Shown in pieces: positions 57,722 to 64,000 of a DNA stretch of 64,000 nt. This DNA comes from Linum tenue. Its lineage: Eukaryota > Streptophyta > Magnoliopsida > Malpighiales > Linaceae. The notes beneath the pieces are model-generated. The model did not search any database, was not told where the DNA came from, and saw only the letters and a program-made list of their open reading frames with translations. A program made the translations under genes and the position numbers. Each line of letters starts with the position of its first letter. Within the stretch, counting starts at the first letter, position 1. The DNA lies in contig CAMGYJ010000010.1 of NCBI GenBank assembly GCA_946122785.1, positions 46,025,134 to 46,089,133 of the forward strand, written 5' to 3'.

Positions 57722-59584
57722 TCAAAAGCTTTTCTTCACGAAAGAATGCAGGCTGTGAACTCCGCCTTCATTTATCGCTGCTCCAGTCCGGACCTGCACA
57801 TAGACGTCCCAATTTCGCTCTTTAATTCCGTGCATGCCATCGAAGGAAATTCAAGAAAGAAACAACTAGTAAAGAGAGGGGCGCAAGACATACCTCGAGC
57901 CTCAGAGTTTGGGACCTCAGCAATTCATGCGCCGAGGGCAGAGAAGAGGCACCCAGATCCTGAAACCCTTGCTTTACTGCTTGCATGGTGTAAGGTATGA
58001 ATTCCAATACAGAGCCTTTATCCGGCATTGCTCCGACGACTCCCTGTGCAATCTTCAGCTTCGACTTGTCCCCCAAGTACCTCTGATCGCTCCCTTTGCT
58101 CATCGCCTCCAGTGAACCCATCCCTCTATACTTCTTCACCCTAGTCCCATCCTGATGCATGCCCAACAGAGTAAAGAAACAGTAAGGAAAATATACCCTC
58201 ATCAAAACTACATAGACAGTTCTGAATCCCTAATTGAACACACATCCAGGAACTGCAACCTCTTCTCCAAAGAACAAGTCATTGTAAAATTACCATACCT
58301 TGTTCACATACTGGCCAGGAGCTTCAGTACTTCCAGCTAAAAATCCCCCCATCATCACTGTAGATGCTCCCAGGACCAGTGCCTTCACAATCTGCCCAGA
58401 ATATTGAATCCCACCATCTGCAATTACAGGGACACCGCTCTGCGAAGCTACAGAAGCAACTTTGTAAACAGCCGTTGCCTGCAAGTCAGCAAAACACTCC
58501 ATTAGCACAACAAACAGTATGTAACAGAAGATCTAGCTTAACAGTAGTGATAAAAATCCGGCCTTTAGTACTTCACCTGGCCACGCCCAACCGCGCAAAC
58601 CTCCTGGGTAGTACAAATCGAACCAGACCCCATTCCAACTCTCAATCCATCGACACCCGCAGCAATCAAGTTCTGAGCTTGACTCATCGTCACCACGTTC
58701 CCGCCAATCACATCAAGCTGCGGATAAGTCCGCTTCACGTACTTGATCATCTCAATCTGGTAAATGGAGTTCCCCTGAGAGCTATCGAGGACCACAACAT
58801 CAACCCCTGCCTTAACCAAAAGCTCCAGCCGTTCCTTGTCGGAGTCTCTAGTACCAATCGCCGCTCCAACCATCCACGATCCGTCGGAGCTCACCGTCCC
58901 CTTCCCCAGCTTCGGGTATCCCTTCACCTTCTCCACATCCTCCTTGGTAACCACATCCACCACTCCTCCTTCCTCCGCCAGCACCGCGAAATCCCGCTCC
59001 CGCTCCTGCTGCTTCAGGTGGGAATCCAGCTTGTCCAGGTCGTAATTGGACGGCACGACGAGCGATTCGTCGGCGGGTCTCATGTAATCGGAAAGCTTTG
59101 CTCCCTGCTTCTCGCCGGACCAATCGGACCGGGCGACGTAGCCCACGAGCTTCGAATTGGGCTTGCCGGATTCGGTGACGAGGACGCAGGGGACGGCGGG
59201 ATCGTCGAATTCGTTGACGATTCGGGAGTCAGGGGAGAAGATGATTGGACTTGATTGAATCGGGACGCGACGGGATTTGACTGACCGGATGAATGCGGCC
59301 TGGGCAGAGGGAGTTGTGTTGTAGTGGACGATGCCGATTCCCCCGAGGGCGGCCATGGCGGCCGCCATGTGGGACTCGGTGACCGTGTCCATGGGAGAGG
59401 AGACGCAAGGGATGGAGAGCGGGATGTTGCGGGAGAGCTTGGTGGAGAGGGAGACGGCGTCGGTGGGGAAGTCGATGTAGTGAGGGAGGAAGATGACGTC
59501 GTCGTAGGTGTATGAGAAGCCCTGATTGAAGAGCTTCTTGGCGCCGAAACCGTCCTCTTCTTCCATGGCTATGTTGTTGCTCAT
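57722..59584 (-). CDS. IMPDH: Inosine-5'-monophosphate dehydrogenase, 505 aa, four exons
   Basis: Exons 59584-58577, 58478-58299, 58151-57894 and 57793-57722; frame and splice sites are continuous. It oxidises IMP to XMP with NAD, the first committed step of guanine nucleotide synthesis, in the cytosol. Seen: [34 protein letters not shown], a CBS-pair subdomain (about residues 110-225), [10 protein letters not shown], and the catalytic loop [13 protein letters not shown] with its Cys. Then [28 protein letters not shown], and the flap [13 protein letters not shown]. The C-terminus [20 protein letters not shown] carries the usual terminal helix. The ATG at 59584 gives [13 protein letters not shown]; the second Met seven codons on is an alternative start. 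Length agrees with plant IMPDH (about 503 aa). Confidence 0.96.
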
Positions 59585-59784
59585 TGTTGAGTGTCGGGGA
59601 GCAGCGGTGGCTTGGCTCCGGCGAGAAGCGGAGGAGATGAGCGGCGCTGCTGGGGAAGAGAAGGATTTGACGGCGGAGAAGCAGAGTAGGATTTGGGGGA
59701 AGAACAGAGAGAGGTTGGTTCGGAGACAAACGAGCCAACTAGGGTTTGGGTGGAGTGTGGCGATAGGGTTTAATTTATAAAGAG

Positions 59785-60235
59785 TGGATTAGGGTTGTGA
59801 GTAGTAACTCGGATCGTTTATGAAAATGAAAGTTTGAGTTCGACTCGAGTTCAGCTCGTCAAATAACATTAAAGAGTCCAAAATCGAGTTCAACATATAA
59901 AAGGTTCATTGTAGTTCAAGATTGAGTCAAAATTGAGCACACAATCACATTCAAATTTGTAGTAAAGTCTAGCAAAACGAAACACAATATTTATCTCGAT
60001 TTCAATAGATAAAATCCATGAATCTCAATCCTTTATTATACCAAACCGTTAAATGAGCTTGTTCGCGAGCTTTCGAGCTGAACATGGTATGGCTCGAGTT
60101 CGCCTCGTTTAGTTAATGAGTTTGTTCGCAAGCCAACTCGATTAAAACGAATCGAGTGTCGAACGGGTTTTTTTCGAATCGGACGCCGAGTCATTCATGA
60201 CCGGCTTGGTTCATTAACAAGCCTAGTAGCAAGTA
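59785..60235. repeat. Degenerate GAGCTCG-type hAT-like sequence
   Basis: Contains the same word family as 38836-39439 (gagttcgactcgag, gagcttgttcgcgagctttc, cattaacaagcctag), but termini and TSD could not be defined. Confidence 0.45.
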
Positions 60236-60945
60236 GTGGAAATTGGTACGGTCGAACCGCACTAAGTCGCCTCAGGGTCAACCCAAATTGGACCAACAAA
60301 TTAGCGATATGAGTTGCGGTTTGAAATTGATGGCTTTCCTTGAAACCTGCAGTTTGACGATTTTTTTTTTAGTGTTTACAAAGCTCTCTTTTACTTGGTA
60401 AGTCTAGTCTTGGATACTCACTAATTCGAGCCGGTTAAATTCTGAGTGTCTCGCTTTGTTTATCGTGTCAGTTTAATGTCGGGTCTTTTTTTATCCAGTA
60501 AGGGTTTGGTAGGATTAATGGTGCGGATTATTTTTTTGTCTTATTACACATAACAACAACTAGTGATATGTCATTTCTCATACCAATACATTAGACCTGT
60601 TTATAACGTTATAAATTTTAGGTACTAAAGGTAAAAAATTATAAAGGTACTAGATGTAATTTTACCACCAAAATTTCTTGACCTTCTTGTAAAAAAAGTT
60701 AGATACTAAAATATAATAAAAAATAAATTTGGGTACCAAAATAAAATTATGAAAAACCGTGTGTTTATTGATATGAGTCAACCGGTCGGCTCGATCCAAC
60801 CCTACCTATACAGATTACAGACCAGACATGGCTATGCTAAAGAAGAATGGAATCGGGCCGGATCAAGTTGAATGCAACCCTATAAAATCGAGGTTTTTTA
60901 GAGTAATGACAAGTGAGAGTTGGATTTGGCATAATTTCACCCCCT

Positions 60946-61135
60946 AGTTGTCAATTTAGGGGTGAAACTGGGCCAAACCCAGCCCTGACCCTGTCACTAC
61001 CCAAAAAAACCCAACCCTGTATGCTGGAATATTTGGCCCGACCCGACCCGGCCCTATTCTCATTTGGCCCTGTATGGCCCTGTTGGGTCGGGCTGGGCCG
61101 GGTCGGGCCATAGGGTCGACCCAACTTCTTTTTAT
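60946..61135. repeat. GGCC/GGGTCGG-rich low-complexity fragment
   Basis: Begins tttaggggtgaaactgggcc and runs through repeated ggcccgacccgacccgg and gggtcgggctgggccggg words, resembling the interior of another hAT-like MITE group. No clear right terminus or TSD. Confidence 0.4.
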
Positions 61136-61295
61136 ACAATATTAGCCCACTTAATTATTTAATATCAAATTAAATTTTAAAAAATTGTAGGTATATACTA
61201 GAAAATTTAAATGAGTTCATAACAAAAATAATCTAAATTAAATAAAAAAATTATTTAAACTAATTCAAAAAATAAAAGTTTGATTACAAAAATTC

Positions 61296-61597
61296 TGTTG
61301 AGAATTATTGAAGGGCGGCTGGCTGTTCATTGAGCAGCCGTCCCCAAAAACGTGTATACAGGACTGCATAGTATCTGCATAGTAACTTTTCCTTTTCTAT
61401 AAATAGCTGAGATTTCTGATTTCAGAATTCATTCAGAGAGATGTTCGTGAGAAGAGAGAATTTCTCTCTATGTATATACTCTGTTGAAAGAAATAGAAGA
61501 GAAAGTGTTTTATATCTATTTTGTATCTACTTTGTCTATTATATCTCATATTGTCTTATTTCATAGTCTATACGTCTACATACCAAAATTCACAACA
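61296..61597 (+). mobile_element. 5' LTR of a Ty1/copia element
   Basis: A 302-bp unit starts TGTTGAGAATTATTG and ends TTCACAACA, with TATAAATAG-like promoter motif at about 61399. It is followed directly by cgttatcagcacgagcgctc, the leader type seen in plant copia elements with a TTATCAGCACGA primer site. The 3' LTR would lie beyond the window. Confidence 0.7.
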
Positions 61598-62695
61598 CGT
61601 TATCAGCACGAGCGCTCTACCTACTCAAGGTCCTGCAAGTCAAAAATTGTTTTTGAGGTAGATATTTTTCATCATCAGGTACGCATACCCTCTTTTCTAT
61701 AAAAAGCTCAAACAAACAGAGCCTTAACTATTTTGCCATTATGCACAGTATTTGCACAGTTTTTTTTAACGTAATGTTGCAGGGTCGCTTTCATCAAATA
61801 GTAAAATTACTATGCATATACTATTTGTGGAGCCCATGACATTATTATTATTGTTTTTATATGATATTATATTGAATGATGGGCACCGCTATGCCACTGA
61901 CTTTCTAACACACTAATCGTATTATTATTACTCTTACAATTATTGTTATATGCTATGTTAAAGTGATAGCAAATTAAAAGGAATCAGAGTAAATTCCTGA
62001 AATTGATAGGTTCCAGAATGATAAAAGCTAAAGTGAATAGCTAAGGTCAAATGACCTATGGATAAATGGGTTATCCGAATTATGAGAAATCCTCTGGACG
62101 TAATTCCATTCCCGGAAGTGAATGTGAAAAAGGACAAGGTTAAAATACCTAAACCTAAATTGGTTTGTTCTAATGATGAGAAATTCCAACAGTAATAAAT
62201 TTTCACCTGCAATGAAAAATGGGATAGTAAAGAAATTTCCTATAAAGGACAAAGATGTTACCGTACAAGTAGTACGTGAAATGGATTTAAAAATGGACAA
62301 GAACAAGGATATTGGTCATATTCTGTACTTATTGTACATGATGTTCATGATGATGATTTTATATTCATTGTGGTGGAACTGTGGTCGGTACAATCCGCAT
62401 ATCCCATAAGTGAATTAAAGTATATGATTAGTTAACCACCTGTTACAAGGAATCAATTATGTATGGTCGACTTTTACCAAGAATCACTTGAACGAAATGT
62501 TCAAACCGGGAGATAATTTTATGACGAAAAGTGATTCGCGACATGGCCAAGTTTGAACCCATGAGATTTAATTTATATGTCCATTTGTTCCATGAATACC
62601 GAAATATCAATAGGTATATATCTGTACGGAAGAATCCAATAAAGTTATCTGGTTGGATTGGATTTGATCCCAAAATTTTCATATATATATACTAT

Positions 62696-62935
62696 GGGAG
62701 TTCCACACGGCCATGCCAAAAATCCACACGCCCGTTTGGAAATGGCCTTTGGCCGTGTGAAGGCTCGGCAATTCCCATACGGCCAGGAGTGCAATTTCAC
62801 ACGGCAGTGTGAAAATCCTCGGCCAGCCAGTGTGGTTTTCTCGGCCACACACGGGCAAATGTATACTTCACACGACCGTGTGGCTTGCCCGTATACCGAG
62901 CCTGAAGCCTATAAAAAATGACCCACACGGCCGCG
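62696..62935. repeat. Cluster of CACACGGCC/GGCCGTGTG words
   Basis: About ten copies of cacacggcc, ggccgtgtg or one-base variants lie within 240 bp, in both orientations and irregularly spaced. Not a simple tandem repeat. Confidence 0.7.
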
Positions 62936-63694
62936 TTGGCCAGAAAAAATCCGAATCACATTCGGTGATTTCATCACATTGGTACTCAATAAGTACCTCA
63001 TATAGTCGATACAAAAGGGAAGTATTCAAACTTGAATTTATTGATAAATTTGATTTATAAATCAAGCAGGATACATTGTATGAGATCTATCGATCTCTTC
63101 ATTTTTCATACTACCATATATGGAGCAAAGACTAGAAAATATCTAGTCATGCTTATGATCCTCGCGTTTGTGTATCGAAACGTAGCGTTCATGATTGCGA
63201 TAGTGTATATCTAGCAATATAAGTATTGCAATCAGAAAGAAAATCATAAAGATCCATGACACCCAAATCAATATTAGAAAGGAAGAGATTTCTTCGGCCA
63301 TTGCTTCACCCGAACTCGATAAGATCCCTGAAGCGACTTATAACGAGAAGAGTTCTCAAGAAGGGAAGAAGAATGATGGAATTGAGAGATGATGTATGAT
63401 TTTTCGGTTTGAGTATAATGAAATGAAAAGGAGGAAAGTTGTTGTTTTATAGCCGAAATTGGGGATAAGATAAGGATGTTGATGTGGTAGATATTGAGAG
63501 ATTGTGGTTTGAAATTTTGAAAAAGAAAATAGATATTGTAGTGTATGTCGGCCGCCATAACACACAGAAAGTGCCAAAAAGCAGATCGAATTTACCAGGT
63601 AATTATAGTTGATATTATGCTGTATGTTCTATCTAACAGTTCTCTTTTGGTGAAACAAAAAGAATAGGGTTCGAAATCTGGCGTCAATGGAGCT

Positions 63695-63755
63695 CGAACC
63701 TACGACGTTCCAGGTGAGGGCAAAGAGCCGTACCACTTCAGCCGCGTCCCCTTTT
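63695..63755 (-). repeat. tRNA-like relic (possible SINE head or tRNA-derived sequence)
   Basis: On the minus strand GCGGCTGAAGTGGTACGG resembles a pol III A box (TGGCNNAGTGG-like) and GTAGGTTCGAGCTCC a B box (GGTTCGANTCC), about 35 bp apart. A full cloverleaf is not evident. Confidence 0.35.
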
Positions 63756-63870
63756 TGTATCATTCTTAGATTATTTCATAATATATATTATTGTGATTTA
63801 GACAACGGATTAATTCTCGTGGTTAATTATTATTTAAGAAAGAAGCAATCAAGCAAATGCAACAGTAAAC

Positions 63871-64000
63871 TTGAAGTTTACATTACGTGATAAATTGATT
63901 GTTTGGCATGACCGGTTGGGCCATCCCGGATTAATTATGATGCAAAAGAAAATTGAGAATTTATGTGGACATTTGAAGGAATTCCACAAGACAGTTTTAT
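63871..64000 (+). pseudogene. GAG-pre-integrase segment of the copia element (cut by window)
   Basis: The plus-strand frame starting at 63871 reads RDKLIVWHDRLGHPGLIMMQ and then KIENLCGHLKEF. W-H-x-R-L-G-H-P-G followed by an MM..I motif is the pre-integrase zinc-binding region of Ty1/copia polyproteins. Upstream frame continuity is not seen, so the polyprotein is at least partly broken. Confidence 0.7.

Larger units (their letters stand above)
61598..63870 (+). mobile_element. Internal region of the copia element, degraded or filled with other repeats
   Basis: The normal gag ORF is not recognisable. Short ORFs occur but none resembles gag. Includes the cacacggcc cluster (62696-62935) and a tRNA-like relic (about 63695-63755), so the region may contain nested insertions. 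Confidence 0.45.

Noticed and set aside
59229..59738. Arg/His/Pro-rich ORF on the same strand as IMPDH exon 1
   Set aside because: Out-of-frame shadow of a GC-rich coding exon.

Overview
The window is plant nuclear DNA, most likely from a core eudicot whose species I cannot name. The evidence is spliced genes with GT-AG introns, a plastid ABC1 kinase, CPR5, an NF-YB factor, a plant-type B3 protein, and plant transposons of the copia, Cassandra, Mutator-like, hAT-like and CACTA kinds. No CRISPR array, operon or bacterial signal is present.

Left half (1-33.3 kb): a cluster of one gene family that I do not recognise, heavily invaded by transposons. Intronless members lie on the minus strand at 397-2313, 3289-5649 (interrupted by a stop), 8663-10474, 17116-18090 and 22889-24574. 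One inverted, dead member lies on the plus strand at 28783-33313, and small relics lie at 1-215, about 14.8-14.96 kb and about 20.04-20.2 kb. Each full protein has a conserved N-terminal domain (~165 aa), a highly charged Glu/Lys coiled coil of very variable length, and a conserved C-terminal domain (~140 aa). The coil grows and shrinks through repeat modules and is missing altogether from the 324-aa member. Two members share a duplicated upstream region of more than 2 kb; both copies carry the same Cassandra solo LTR.

Mobile elements were delimited by their target-site duplications (TSDs): hAT-like MITEs at 5903-6344, 15649-16245 and 38836-39439; a foldback Mutator-like element (MULE) at 11924-13041; a PIF/Harbinger-like MITE at 15061-15422; a 1.1-kb TIR element with a 10-bp TSD at 25105-26211; a MULE at 28824-30738; and solo LTRs at 14324-14601, 19497-19862 and 31976-32883. 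The gene for RNA polymerase II subunit RPB11 (26555-27779, minus) lies inside this half.

Right half (33.6-59.6 kb): ordinary conserved single-copy genes. In order: a two-B3-domain protein (minus), a seven-exon unrecognised nuclear-type protein (minus), plastid ABC1K8/OSA1 kinase (minus), an NF-YB subunit (plus), mitochondrial succinate dehydrogenase subunit 3 (minus), CPR5 (plus) and IMP dehydrogenase (minus). I joined exons by hand from splice sites and reading-frame continuity; they are predictions without transcript support.

Right edge (59.8-64 kb): degenerate repeats followed by a Ty1/copia element that runs off the window.

The most novel content is the coiled-coil family: a fast-changing local cluster with conserved ends and an elastic middle, in which birth (segmental and internal tandem duplication) and death (stop codon, frameshift, MULE insertion, solo LTR) can all be read at base level.
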